Assembly: GCA_012517405.1 (NCBI GenBank)
Contig: JAAYVB010000019.1
Location: 1 to 47,952, forward strand
Direction of reading: 5' to 3'
DNA from: Propionibacterium sp.
GTDB taxonomy: Bacteria; Actinomycetota; Actinomycetes; Propionibacteriales; Propionibacteriaceae
Length of the DNA: 47,952 bases
This document shows positions 36,793 to 45,018 of this stretch, piece by piece. The notes beneath the pieces are model-generated. The model saw only the letters and a program-made list of their open reading frames with translations, was not told the origin of the DNA and searched no databases. Made by a program: the position numbers and the translations under genes. The stretch's first letter is position 1, and every line of letters begins with the position of its first letter.

Positions 36793-39498
36793 ATGACTGA
36801 CATCCCCCAGGGTCCCCGCGACCCGGACGAAGACATCCTAGGCGGCAGCGACGGCTCTCGTCCGGGCGGCAACCCAGTGACCGCCGAGGAAGCCGCGGAG
36901 CAGACCGTCGAGGCCATCAGCGAGCCACGCAAGGGCATCATCGAGCAGATCGACCTGCAGACCGAGGTGCAGAGCTCGTATCTCGAGTACGCGATGAGCG
37001 TGATTGTGGGGCGGGCGTTGCCCGACGTCCGTGACGGCCTCAAACCTGTGCATCGGCGGGTCATCTACGCGATGTACGACGGCGGCTACCGTCCCGACCG
37101 CGGCTGGAACAAGTGCTCGCGCGTGGTCGGCGAGGTGATGGGTCTGTACCACCCCCACGGTGACTCGGCGATCTACGACACCCTCGTCCGGCTGGCCCAG
37201 CCCTGGGTGATGCGTGCCCCACTGGTGAGTGGGCAGGGTAACTTCGGTTCGCCCGGCAACGATCCGGCCGCGGCCATGCGCTACACGGAATGCAAGATGG
37301 CGCCGCTGGCCTTGGAGATGGTGCGCGACATCAACGAGAACACCGTCGACTTCCAGGACAACTACGACGGACGCGAGAAGGAGCCGTCGGTACTGCCTGC
37401 CCGGTTCCCGAACCTGCTGGTCAACGGCTCGTCTGGGATCGCGGTCGGGATGGCCACCAACATCCCGACGCACAACCTGCGCGAGGTCAACGATGCCGTG
37501 CAGTGGGCGCTGGCCAACCCGGAAGCCAGCCCGGAGGAGTTGCTTGAGGCTTCGATGGCTCGGGTGAAGGGCCCTGATTTCCCGGGCGGTGCGCTGATCG
37601 TCGGGCGACAGGGCATTGAGGACGCGCAGCGCACTGGTCGTGGTTCGGTGACCATGCGAGCGGTCATCAACATTGAGGAGGACGCCCGCGGGCGCACCAC
37701 CTTGGTGGTCACCGAGTTGCCGTACATGTGCAACCCAGACAACCTGGCCCAGCGGATCGCCGATCTGGTCAACGCCGGAAGGTTGACCGGCATCGCCGAC
37801 ATCCGTGACGACACTTCGGCCCGCACCGGGCAGCGGCTGGTCATCGTCCTCAAACGGGACGCTCAGCCGCGTGTGGTGATAAACAACCTGTACAAGCACA
37901 CCCAGCTGCAGGACAACTTCAGTTGCAACATGCTGGCGCTGGTCGACGAGGTGCCGCGGACCTTGCGGCTCGATCAGTTCATCCGCTACTGGGTCGACCA
38001 TCAACTCGAAGTCATCCGACGGCGAACCCAGTACCGGTTGGACGAAGCCGAGAAGGCTGCCCATATATATCGTGGTCTAGTCAAGGCACTAGACGCCCTG
38101 GATGAGGTGATAGCGCTCATCCGGCGGTCGCCGAACTCGGAGGCTGCGAACCGGGGACTGCAGGAGTTGCTGGACATCGACGAGGTGCAAGCCCAAGCCA
38201 TCCTCGACATGCAGCTGCGTCGGTTGGCCGCCCTGGAGCGGCAGAAGATCATCGATCGGTTGGCCGAACTGGAACGTATCATTGCAGACTTGCTCAGCAT
38301 CCTCGCCAACGAGGGACGCCAGCGCGAGATCGTGTCCACCGAGCTGCAAGAGATCGTCGACAAGTACGGCGACGAACGCCGCACCCAGATCATCTCGGCC
38401 GACGGCGACATGAGCGACGAAGACCTGATCCCCGACGAGGACTGCGTCATCACGCTCACTCGCGACGGCTACATCAAGCGCACCCGGATCGATCAGTACC
38501 GCGTCCAGAAGCGCGGCGGTCGAGGCGTCCGGGGCGCCTCGTTGCGTGCCGAGGACCAGGTCGAAGGGGTTTTCACCGCCCGCAGCCACGACTGGCTGGT
38601 CTTCTTCACCAACATGGGTCGTGCCTACCGCATCAAGGCATGGCAGGTACCTGAGGGTGGGCGCGACGCGAAAGGCGGTCACGTCGCTGGTCTGCTGAGT
38701 TTCCTACCCGACGAACACATCGCCCAGGGCATCGTGCTGCGCAGCTATGACGACGCCGAATACTTGGTGCTGGCCACCCGCAAGGGGCTGGTGAAGAAGA
38801 CCGCCCTGTCGTCCTACGACTCGCCTCGTCAAGCCGGGCTGATCGCGATCAACTTCCGGGACCCCGAGGACGAACTGATCGGCGCCGAACTGGTCAACGC
38901 CGACGACGATGTGCTGTTGGTGAGCCGCAAGGGCCAGGGGGTCCGGTTCCCGGTCGACGACGAGCAGGTTCGCCCGATGGGACGTACCACATCTGGTGTC
39001 ACCGGGATGCGGTTCCGGGGCGATGACGAGTTGCTGAGCATGGCCGTGATACCAGCCGACGCCGACGAGGACACCCGCTTTCTGTTCAGTGTGACCGACG
39101 AGGGCTACGCCAAGCGCACCCCCGTCGCGGAGTTCCGCCGGCAGAACCGTGGTGGGCTTGGGGTGCGTGCGATGCGCCTGAGCGATGAGCGCGGTGGCCT
39201 GGTCGCCGCGTTGGTGGTCTCAGAAGAAGACGAGGTGATCTCGTTCAAAGCCTCGGGTCAGGTCATCCGCAGCGCGGTGGCCGACGTCTCGCCGACCGGA
39301 CGCGACACCATGGGTGTCAAGTTCGTCGGCATCAAGGGGGACGACCAAGTGGTCGCGGTGACGGTGAATCCAGAGCCCGAGGACGACGAGAACGATCTGG
39401 AATCGACTGCTCCCGCGGAGTCGGAGGTGGCGTCAGACGACGACGGCGCTAGTGTTGGGCAAGACGTGAGCGCCGAGCGAGAGGCAACCGATGAGTGA
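36793..39498 (+). CDS. gyrA: DNA gyrase subunit A
   Basis: GyrA makes the double-strand break and rejoins it. The 901-residue protein has the quinolone-resistance region [20 protein letters not shown] (His122 to Asp129), with Ser and Asp at the two positions whose change gives resistance in other bacteria, so it looks drug-sensitive type. The catalytic Tyr is at residue 164 (MRYTE). The GyrA box YxxQxRGGRGV appears as [11 protein letters not shown]. The acidic C-terminal tail is extended. Its stop overlaps the DUF3566 start. Confidence 0.97.
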   Translation: MTDIPQGPRDPDEDILGGSDGSRPGGNPVTAEEAAEQTVEAISEPRKGIIEQIDLQTEVQSSYLEYAMSVIVGRALPDVRDGLKPVHRRVIYAMYDGGYRPDRGWNKCSRVVGEVMGLYHPHGDSAIYDTLVRLAQPWVMRAPLVSGQGNFGSPGNDPAAAMRYTECKMAPLALEMVRDINENTVDFQDNYDGREKEPSVLPARFPNLLVNGSSGIAVGMATNIPTHNLREVNDAVQWALANPEASPEELLEASMARVKGPDFPGGALIVGRQGIEDAQRTGRGSVTMRAVINIEEDARGRTTLVVTELPYMCNPDNLAQRIADLVNAGRLTGIADIRDDTSARTGQRLVIVLKRDAQPRVVINNLYKHTQLQDNFSCNMLALVDEVPRTLRLDQFIRYWVDHQLEVIRRRTQYRLDEAEKAAHIYRGLVKALDALDEVIALIRRSPNSEAANRGLQELLDIDEVQAQAILDMQLRRLAALERQKIIDRLAELERIIADLLSILANEGRQREIVSTELQEIVDKYGDERRTQIISADGDMSDEDLIPDEDCVITLTRDGYIKRTRIDQYRVQKRGGRGVRGASLRAEDQVEGVFTARSHDWLVFFTNMGRAYRIKAWQVPEGGRDAKGGHVAGLLSFLPDEHIAQGIVLRSYDDAEYLVLATRKGLVKKTALSSYDSPRQAGLIAINFRDPEDELIGAELVNADDDVLLVSRKGQGVRFPVDDEQVRPMGRTTSGVTGMRFRGDDELLSMAVIPADADEDTRFLFSVTDEGYAKRTPVAEFRRQNRGGLGVRAMRLSDERGGLVAALVVSEEDEVISFKASGQVIRSAVADVSPTGRDTMGVKFVGIKGDDQVVAVTVNPEPEDDENDLESTAPAESEVASDDDGASVGQDVSAEREATDE

Positions 39499-40132
39499 CG
39501 ACCGCGAAACGGTTTCGGTGCCGACGACCCCGTCCAGTGGCGACCAGAATGGCCGTTTACAGACCGAGGTCAGGCAGGAGGACGCGCCCACTGCAGTGAA
39601 CCCGGTCGTGACGGAACCGGTCGCCGAAGCAACCGCCGCCGCGGCGGCAGCGGTGACCCCAGAGGCGACCCCGGCTCCGGCTGTGGCGAAGCCCGCCGCT
39701 GGTGCGGTGCCGACCCGGCCGCGCACCGGACGCGTTCGCACGGCTGGCGGCACCGTTCGTCCGGCCCGGAAGGCCCGACTGCGCGTCGCTCGGCTCGACC
39801 CATGGTCGGTGATGAAGGTCTCGCTGATGTTCTCCATTGCGGTCGGCATCATCATCTTCGTGGCAGTTGCGCTGCTGTGGTCGGTGATCGAGGCCTCGGG
39901 CGCACTGCAGATGCTGCAAGACACCCTGAATGCGCTGCTCGGCAACCCGGACGGAACCGGCACCGTCCAGGTGAGCGCCTACATCGACCGTTGGCGGGTG
40001 CTGGGCTTCACGGCGATCGTCGCGGGCATTAACGTGATCCTGTTGACCGCGCTGGCCACGCTTGGCGCGTTCCTCTACAACCTGTCCAGTTCGGTGCTCG
40101 GTGGGCTTGAGGTGACGCTCGCCGAAGACTGA
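39491..40132 (+). CDS. DUF3566 domain membrane protein
   Basis: The 213-residue protein follows gyrA in most actinobacteria. The first half is disordered and rich in Ala, Pro and Thr. The DUF3566 half starts [20 protein letters not shown], has two membrane helices (about 117-137 and 175-197) and the ALLGN loop, and ends in [16 protein letters not shown]. It is thought to work at the envelope or division site but its role is unsettled. The ATG overlaps the gyrA stop by eight bases with GAGAGG upstream. Confidence 0.92.
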   Translation: MSDDRETVSVPTTPSSGDQNGRLQTEVRQEDAPTAVNPVVTEPVAEATAAAAAAVTPEATPAPAVAKPAAGAVPTRPRTGRVRTAGGTVRPARKARLRVARLDPWSVMKVSLMFSIAVGIIIFVAVALLWSVIEASGALQMLQDTLNALLGNPDGTGTVQVSAYIDRWRVLGFTAIVAGINVILLTALATLGAFLYNLSSSVLGGLEVTLAED

Positions 40133-40900
40133 TCAACTGCGGTGGTCGCGGTTGGTCTTGGTTCGTCGCACGTAGGTGTTCGGAGATTTGCCGTCACCGC
40201 TTGAGCGGGACGCAACCTGATAGCCGGGGTGCGCCTCCATCAGATCTTTCAGCTTCTTGTACCCCCACGACCGCGAATCGAAGTCGGACGCAAGCCGCGA
40301 TAGGTTGCTGCCGACCGCTCCGAGGTTGGCCCAACCGTCATCTCCGGCGGCGGTATCGACAGCGGACGAGAGCAGACGATCGAGCTCGACGTCGCGCGTC
40401 AGGGCCGGCTCGGCGCTGGTCGGTTCCTCGGTGTGGGCTTGGGTCAGGTTTTCGACGTAGATGAAGGTGTCGCAGGCGGCGACGAACGGCTTGGGCGTTT
40501 TGCGCTCCCCGAAGCCGTAGACCACCAGGCCGTCCTCACGAATCCGGCTGGCCAGCCGGGTGAAGTCGGAGTCGCTGGAGACCAGGCAGAAGCCGTCCAC
40601 ATGGCCGGCGTGCAGGAGGTCCATGGCGTCGATGATCAGGGCGCTGTCGGTGGCGTTCTTGCCGACGGTGTAGCTGAACTGCTGGATGGGTTGGACGGAA
40701 TGCTGCAGCAATTCCTGCTTCCATGAGTTCAGCTGGTTCGACGTCCAGTCACCGTAGGCACGCCGGACGCTGGCCTTGCCGTATTTGGCGATCTCCGCCA
40801 GCAGGTTCTCCAGGTGCTGCGCCCTGGCGTTGTCCGCATCAATCAGGACGGCCAGCATGACCTCGTCCGAATCAGCCCTGGCGATCGAATCCGCTGCCAT
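40133..40900 (-). CDS. NYN-domain protein with C-terminal LOTUS/OST-HTH
   Basis: The 255-residue protein begins with VMLAVLIDADNARAQHL, the NYN (PIN-like) motif, followed by VRRAYGDWTS, the acidic signature DSALIIDAMDLLH and FCLVSSDSDFTRLASRIRE, giving the four-Asp catalytic centre of NYN nucleases. The C-terminus (SNLSRLASDFDSRSWGYKKLKDLMEAHPGYQV) matches the OST-HTH/LOTUS fold that binds RNA. This order is seen in bacterial NYN-LOTUS RNA-binding proteins of unknown target. The ATG at 40900 follows GGAGA. Its stop abuts that of DUF3566 in a shared TGATCA. Confidence 0.9.
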   Translation of the reverse strand: MAADSIARADSDEVMLAVLIDADNARAQHLENLLAEIAKYGKASVRRAYGDWTSNQLNSWKQELLQHSVQPIQQFSYTVGKNATDSALIIDAMDLLHAGHVDGFCLVSSDSDFTRLASRIREDGLVVYGFGERKTPKPFVAACDTFIYVENLTQAHTEEPTSAEPALTRDVELDRLLSSAVDTAAGDDGWANLGAVGSNLSRLASDFDSRSWGYKKLKDLMEAHPGYQVASRSSGDGKSPNTYVRRTKTNRDHRS

Positions 40901-40964
40901 CTTGATGTCTCCTTCTTGCCTGCCCAAATCGGGGTGGGTCCGGGTCGAGCCTACGCGGACATGC

Positions 40965-41001
40965 GTCGCGGCCGGCCCCGTGGGTGAGGACCGGCCGCGA
41001 C
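40965..41001 (-). terminator. Hairpin downstream of the DUF4870 gene
   Basis: GTCGCGGCCGG pairs with CCGGCCGCGAC over 11 bases with a 15-base loop, starting 12 bases past the gene's stop on the minus strand. No T-run is seen. Confidence 0.5.
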
Positions 41002-41012
41002 GGTTGTTCGGG

Positions 41013-41393
41013 TCAGTGCAAGATGTTGAGTTTCCATGGGTAGGAGTAGGGCTGGCCGTTCGACACTTTGACTGCGCCGATGACGCCCAGCACGACCGAT
41101 CCTAGGACGGCCGCGATGATGAAGACGATGCCGAGCGGGATCAGGATTACAGTCACCATCATCAGGCCGCCGACGACGGCCGCCAGCCACATCGTCAGTT
41201 GGAAGTTGAAAGCTTCGGCTGCTTGGTCGCGGACGAATGTGGAACGGTCGCGGTAGAGCAGCCAAACGATCAGCGGGCCCACGATGGACAGCCATCCCAC
41301 CGAAAGCACAGCCGAGATTGGACCGGACAGGTGAGCGAGCACCGAAGCGATGCGGGTCTCGGAGGTTGTTTGGAGCGGGTAATGGTTGGTCAT
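41013..41393 (-). CDS. DUF4870 family small membrane protein
   Basis: The 126-residue protein has four hydrophobic segments with RIASVLAHLSGPISAVLSVGWLSIVGPLIVWLLYRD, then FVRDQAAEAFNFQLTMWL, the conserved HLSG and QAxEAxNFQ motifs of DUF4870 (Tic20-like fold). Function is unknown. The ATG at 41393 matches family starts, yet GGAGG sits just one base before it, an unusually short spacing. A longer frame to 41465 would add a non-conserved tail. Confidence 0.88.
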   Translation of the reverse strand: MTNHYPLQTTSETRIASVLAHLSGPISAVLSVGWLSIVGPLIVWLLYRDRSTFVRDQAAEAFNFQLTMWLAAVVGGLMMVTVILIPLGIVFIIAAVLGSVVLGVIGAVKVSNGQPYSYPWKLNILH

Positions 41394-41708
41394 ACCTCCA
41401 GGGTGCGTCCGTCGCCAGATCGGGGCAAGGCGATTTGGGGACGCCTCAGGGCCAGCTCCGGGCACGCTCAGGTGGGTTCATCCACCGATGTGGATGGTAC
41501 CTGGGGACTGGTCGCACGCCGAAGTGTGGCTGAACTGGTCGCGTTCTCCGATGATTTTGATGTTCGAGATGCTGTCAGCCCCCTGGCTTTCAGGGCTGGC
41601 TCGGTGGTCTGGTCATCGTCTCATGCCGGGGAAGCCGGTGATTTGAGCGGACGCGCCACGATGCGCTAGTGTCATTGGTCGGTGCTGGCCACGCTGGCGC
41701 CTACGAGC
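41394..41708. other. Gap between DUF4870 gene and tRNA-Ile
   Basis: I see no gene here. The right part holds the candidate tRNA promoter TTGAGC-N18-TAGTGT listed separately. The rest shows no clear repeat or family match. Confidence 0.5.
41643..41672 (+). promoter_or_regulatory. Candidate promoter for tRNA-Ile
   Basis: TTGAGC at 41643-41648 and TAGTGT at 41667-41672 lie 18 bases apart, about 36 bases upstream of the mature tRNA 5' end. The match to the housekeeping consensus is moderate. Confidence 0.4.
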
Positions 41709-41782
41709 GGGCCTATAGCTCAGTCGGTTAGAGCGCTTCCCTGATAAGGAAGAGGTCACTGGTTCAAGTCCAGTTAGGCCCA
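41709..41782 (+). tRNA. tRNA-Ile (anticodon GAT)
   Basis: The 74-base sequence folds as a cloverleaf: acceptor GGGCCTA pairs with TAGGCCC, D arm has AGCTCAGTCGGTTAGAGC, the anticodon stem CTTCC/GGAAG encloses a loop with GAT at 41743-41745, and the T arm has CTGGTTCAAGTCCAG. The 3' CCA is not encoded (the discriminator A is followed by CCC), so it depends on the CCA enzyme at 15.3 kb. A terminator follows 10 bases later. It is also the likely landing site for the decayed element that follows. Confidence 0.97.
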
Positions 41783-41791
41783 CCCTTTTCA

Positions 41792-41820
41792 AACCCCCTC
41801 TCACTAGGGCAGGGGGTTTT
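41792..41820 (+). terminator. Intrinsic terminator after tRNA-Ile
   Basis: AACCCCCT pairs with AGGGGGTT over eight bases around an 11-base loop, followed by a short T-run (TTTT). This is the usual tRNA terminator design. Confidence 0.75.
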
Positions 41821-41941
41821 CTCATGCCCTGCTGGGGAACTTGTGGGGAGCTGTGAAGCCCACCAACGAAGCCCCCGTTGCAACTCCTGCCGCCGGGGTG
41901 TCCGCCAACCGGCCCAAGGCGGTCCGTGCGAGGGCCGCGCG

Positions 41942-42498
41942 ATGACAGCCACGGTGGAGTCGTTGCTGGACGTTGCCCACGCGCGCGCTTGGGAGCTGTG
42001 TGCGCAGCTGGCTGACTGAGCCCTCGACGAGGATCGGGCCGAGGGGGTGCTGGCGGCTTGACCGTCGCTGTCCGCAGCGGCCCTGCGGGTGTTGGAGGCG
42101 GTGCGGTTGGAGCCAGTGGTTGGACGAGCTGGGGTCGGTGCGCCAGGTGTTGGGCGAGGTGAGTCGTGGCTGGCCTCCGCCCGGTGTCCACGCCGGCCCA
42201 CAGGGGGTGTCGCCCACGGCGGATCCGGCGGTGGTCGAGTGACCCGGCTCGGGTTGATCGCGGACCTCCTGGCGGGCGAGCGACCGGCACGCACCGAGGT
42301 GGACCGGCGGCCCTCGAGGGCTTGCACACCAACGTCGCGGCGGTGGTCCATGCGGTGGCGGTGGCATCGCTGTCTGCGCTGCGCGTCGGCCGGGACTGGT
42401 TACCAGTAGGCGCCATGGCGGAGCGCTCGTCCGGGACGGTGACTTCGCGAGCGGCAGTGCCATCAGAAGCGTCGAGTCACGAGCCGGCCGTCACCTAG
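41942..42498 (+). pseudogene. Decayed gene for an unrecognised protein
   Basis: A coherent protein can be followed across three frames. From ATG 41942 it reads MTATVESLLDVAHARAWEL, then meets stops at 42017-42019 and 42059-42061, continuing ALDEDRAEGVLAA and PSLSAAALRVLEAVRLEP. A one-base shift near 42119 gives WLDELGSVRQVLGEVSRGW to another stop at about 42240. The next frame gives VTRLGLIADLLAGERPAR, and a further shift near 42310 gives LEGLHTNVAAVVHAVAVAS, ending at a TAG at 42498. At least three stops and two or three frameshifts show long loss of function. I believe it belonged to the mobile element, but cannot name the family. Confidence 0.75.
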
Positions 42499-42552
42499 TG
42501 TTGACCGCAGCCGGGTCTTTCGAATCTTTCGAGATGGACATACCCTTGCGAC

Positions 42553-43056
42553 ATGAGCACAGACGCGTTGGGGCAGACCGTCCTGCCGCCAGAGGATCTC
42601 GAGGCAATGCTCGACCTGTCGCGCTTCCTGGATCGTCATCCCGAACCAGCGGCCTTGGTGGGGCCGGACGGCCAGGCGGTGCCGTTGCCGTTGGAGGCCT
42701 TTCGTGTGTTGGTGGCGGTCGCGGCGGCGATGCGTGAGGGCAAGGCCATCACCGTCGCTCCGATCGATCAACTCCTCACCACGCAGGAGGCGGCGGACTT
42801 CCTCGGGATCAGTCGGCCGACGCTGGTCAAGCTTCTGGAGTCCGGTGAGATGCCGTTTGAGCGTCCCGGGGCAGGGCGTCACCGCCGCGTCCGATTGCAG
42901 GACCTGCTGCGGTACCGGGATCGTCGGCGTGTGGAGCGGCGGGCTGCGCTGGATACCTTGGCTCGGGAGGCGGTCGAGGATGGCCTCTACGACGCGACTG
43001 CCGATTACACGGCTGCGCTGAAGGCCGCCCGTAAGCGCTCAAGCCAGGGAGGGTGA
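42553..43056 (+). CDS. Excisionase-family HTH antitoxin-like DNA-binding protein
   Basis: The 167-residue protein has a long N-terminal leader and a central HTH, LTTQEAADFLGISRPTLVKLLESGEMPF, followed by GAGRHRRVRLQDLLRYRD, the standard excisionase-family recognition helix and wing. A basic, helical tail follows. Paired directly with a downstream PIN protein three bases away, it most likely serves as the antitoxin and autorepressor. An excisionase role for the nearby integrase is less likely, as the leader and tail match two-gene HTH-PIN units. The ATG at 42553 is the clear start. Confidence 0.82.
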   Translation: MSTDALGQTVLPPEDLEAMLDLSRFLDRHPEPAALVGPDGQAVPLPLEAFRVLVAVAAAMREGKAITVAPIDQLLTTQEAADFLGISRPTLVKLLESGEMPFERPGAGRHRRVRLQDLLRYRDRRRVERRAALDTLAREAVEDGLYDATADYTAALKAARKRSSQGG

Positions 43057-43059
43057 GGG

Positions 43060-43650
43060 TTGGCTCGCTTCAGTGCGCTCCTCGACACGTGCGTCTTGGT
43101 CCCCATCGCGTTGGCGGACACGCTGCTGCGATTGGCCGAGGCCGATCTCTACCGGCCCTTGTGGAGCGAGACCATCCTCGACGAGATGGTGATGGCACTC
43201 GAGGAGATCCATCCCGACCTTGGCGACGGGCGCGCTCGGCATCGCGCCGAGGTGATGCAGAAACAGTTCGAGGACGCCTGCGTCACCGGTTGGCAAGGAC
43301 TTCTGTCGGGGTTGGAACTGCCCGATCCGGACGACCGGCACGTCCTCGCCGCCGCTCTGCGGGGCCGCGCCGATGTCATCGTCACCGCGAACCTGAGTGA
43401 CTTTCCCGAATCCGTCCTGCGAACGTTCAACCTCGGACTGCAGAGCCCTGACGACTTCCTCCTCAACCAACTCGACCTCGATCCCGACCGCACGATTCAG
43501 GCCCTGCGGGAGCAGGCCGTCGCCGCACGACGGCCATCCAGGACGGTCAGTGAGTCGCTCACCCAGCTGGGCCGGTGCGGCGTCTCACGGTTCGCAGAGG
43601 CTGCCGCCCGGCAGCTGTGGCGGATCGATGACGCCCCCGCGTCGGGGTGA
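43060..43650 (+). CDS. PIN-domain toxin-like ribonuclease
   Basis: The 196-residue protein opens FSALLDTCVLVPIALADTLL, with the first PIN acidic residue in LLDT, then LWSETILDEM, and the second acidic pair in LPDPDDRHVLAAALRGRADVIVTANLSDFP. These are the conserved Asp/Glu sites of the PIN ribonuclease fold. The TTG start at 43060 has GGGAGGGTGAGGG upstream. It overlaps operationally with the HTH gene three bases before. It would cleave RNA when not held by its partner. The target is unknown. No disruption is seen, so the pair looks functional amid decayed neighbours. Confidence 0.85.
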   Translation: MARFSALLDTCVLVPIALADTLLRLAEADLYRPLWSETILDEMVMALEEIHPDLGDGRARHRAEVMQKQFEDACVTGWQGLLSGLELPDPDDRHVLAAALRGRADVIVTANLSDFPESVLRTFNLGLQSPDDFLLNQLDLDPDRTIQALREQAVAARRPSRTVSESLTQLGRCGVSRFAEAAARQLWRIDDAPASG

Positions 43651-43699
43651 TCGAGGCGGACGGCCCCGGACCGGGCCTCCTGCTTCGCCCTCTCGTGAC

Positions 43700-44047
43700 T
43701 CAGGGCGACGCTGCGTCGGTCGCCAATGCGGCCATTCGTTGGGCGAGTTCGCGTTTGCGGTCGTTGACGGCCTCTTGGTAACGCATGGCGACGTGGCTGT
43801 CGCCGTGGCCGGCGAACTGCATGAGTTCCTTGGTCATCGCACCGCTGATGGCGGCCATGGTGGCGGCGAAGTGGCGGAGGTCGTGGAACCGGAAGTCGGG
43901 GCGTCCGATCAGGTGGCGGGTCTTGTAGAAGCCGTTGCCGGGGTGCCTCTGCTTGCCGCGCCTGTCGAAGCGGGGTGCGTGGCCGTACACCTACCCCGGC
44001 GTGAGGGGGCGTCCGTCGGTTCCGGGGAACACGAGGGCGTCCGGTGC
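43700..44047 (-). pseudogene. C-terminal remnant of a tyrosine integrase
   Basis: The fragment reads PDALVFPGTDGRPLTPG, then a TAG at 43993-43991, then VYGHAPRFDRRGKQRHPGNGF and FRFHDLRHFAATMAAISG, the HxLRH catalytic box, and MQFAGHGDSHVAMRYQEA, the second His/Arg region with the Tyr. The N-terminal DNA-binding and the first Arg are missing, and an in-frame stop breaks what remains. It ends 50 bases past the PIN gene on the opposite strand. It shows that an integrative element once sat next to the tRNA. Confidence 0.88.
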
Positions 44048-44461
44048 CGGACTTCGAGTCGTCGAGAAAGAACCCTAAGGTTCGCGCTCGCGAAGTGTCT
44101 GGGCGCCTTATCCCGGCTGGGGGTGTCTGTGCGACTGGTTGTGGAGTTCGCAGTGCCGATCAGGCTCCCAGCGTCGCTGGCGCCAGCGGCAGGACGCCGT
44201 GCCGATTCCCGGCCGTCTGCGCAGGTGATCCGGCACGATCTTGTTCCACTTTGCGGGGCAAGCCGGTGGTGACTGGTCACTCAGCGCAGTTTCGTTTCGT
44301 TAATGCGCTTCGGCCCGTCAGGCACGTCACCGGCAGCCTGGTTGGCGTCCTGTGCCGTCAGTCCAGCCAAGACGACCGGGGCAGGCAGGCTAGTGCGCCC
44401 GACGCAGGAGGCGATCCCGCACATGGCAAAAGGTCGGGTGTGGTGTGGGGAGCATGGACCA
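44048..44461. other. Gap without supported genes between integrase remnant and TRAP remnant
   Basis: Frames on both strands are short or composition-driven, and none shows a family motif. The integrase N-terminal part should lie here but is not recognisable, so this stretch is probably decayed or replaced sequence. Confidence 0.5.
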
Positions 44462-44498
44462 GCGGAAGGCGTTCGCCGCAGTGACGAACGCCTTCCGC
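44462..44498 (-). terminator. Perfect 14-bp hairpin after the TRAP remnant
   Basis: GCGGAAGGCGTTCG pairs exactly with CGAACGCCTTCCGC around a nine-base loop, 15 bases past the stop of the truncated permease on the minus strand. It looks like that gene's original terminator. Confidence 0.65.
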
Positions 44499-44513
44499 CT
44501 GCTCTGGGGTGAG

Positions 44514-45008
44514 CTACCGGGTGATGAGTACCGTACTGAACCAAGGCACGAAGACAACGAGGAAGAAGACGCCCACGTAGCCGGCGAAGAATGGCCACTG
44601 TCCCCTGGCGATCTCGCCGATCTTCAGTTTCGAGACGCTGGCCGCGGCAAAGATGTTCACCGCAACTGGAGGCGTCATTGTGCCGATGACGTTTGAAATG
44701 GAAACGATCATGCCGAAGTGAATGATGTCGATGCCGAGTGCCTGGGCAACAGGCCACAGGATAGGCACCATCAGCACCGCGGTGGCGATCCCCTCGAGGA
44801 ACGTACCGAAGATCAGCAGAACGATCGCGACGAAGAATACAAACATCACCGGGGACAGCTTCATGTCCTGAATGGTCTGAACCAGCTGTGCGGATGTGCC
44901 GGAGTAGGCGAACAGCCACGAGAAGGCGGTGGAGGTCGCGATGATGAACAGGATCATCGCACTACTCTTTGCCGAGTCGATGAGGATCGGCCACAACTCT
45001 TTGATGAG
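44514..45008 (-). pseudogene. 5'-truncated TRAP transporter large permease (DctM family)
   Basis: The intact part, from LIKELWPILIDSAKSSAMIL to the end, is a good DctM C-terminal third with FSWLFAYSGTSAQLVQTI, FLEGIATAVLMVPILWPV and IGTMTPPVAVNIFAAA, the substrate-facing loops of TRAP permeases. Upstream of about 45008 the frame continues only as the antisense of the LacI gene, so some 250-300 residues are missing. No DctQ or DctP partner is nearby. It is a transporter remnant that cannot make a working protein. Confidence 0.85.
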
Positions 45009-45018
45009 AGGACGTCCA

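Noticed and set aside
41613..42416. 267-codon minus-strand frame crossing tRNA-Ile
   Set aside because: Its GLEPVTSSLSGKRSNRLSY stretch is the classic false translation of a tRNA antisense strand. The frame spans the tRNA, the terminator and the pseudogene.
43397..44272. 291-codon rightward frame across the PIN end and integrase remnant
   Set aside because: It lies out of frame with the PIN gene and antisense to the integrase remnant, and has no motif of its own.
44281..44919. 212-codon minus-strand frame near the TRAP remnant
   Set aside because: It is a shadow of the truncated DctM frame, which carries real TRAP motifs in another register.
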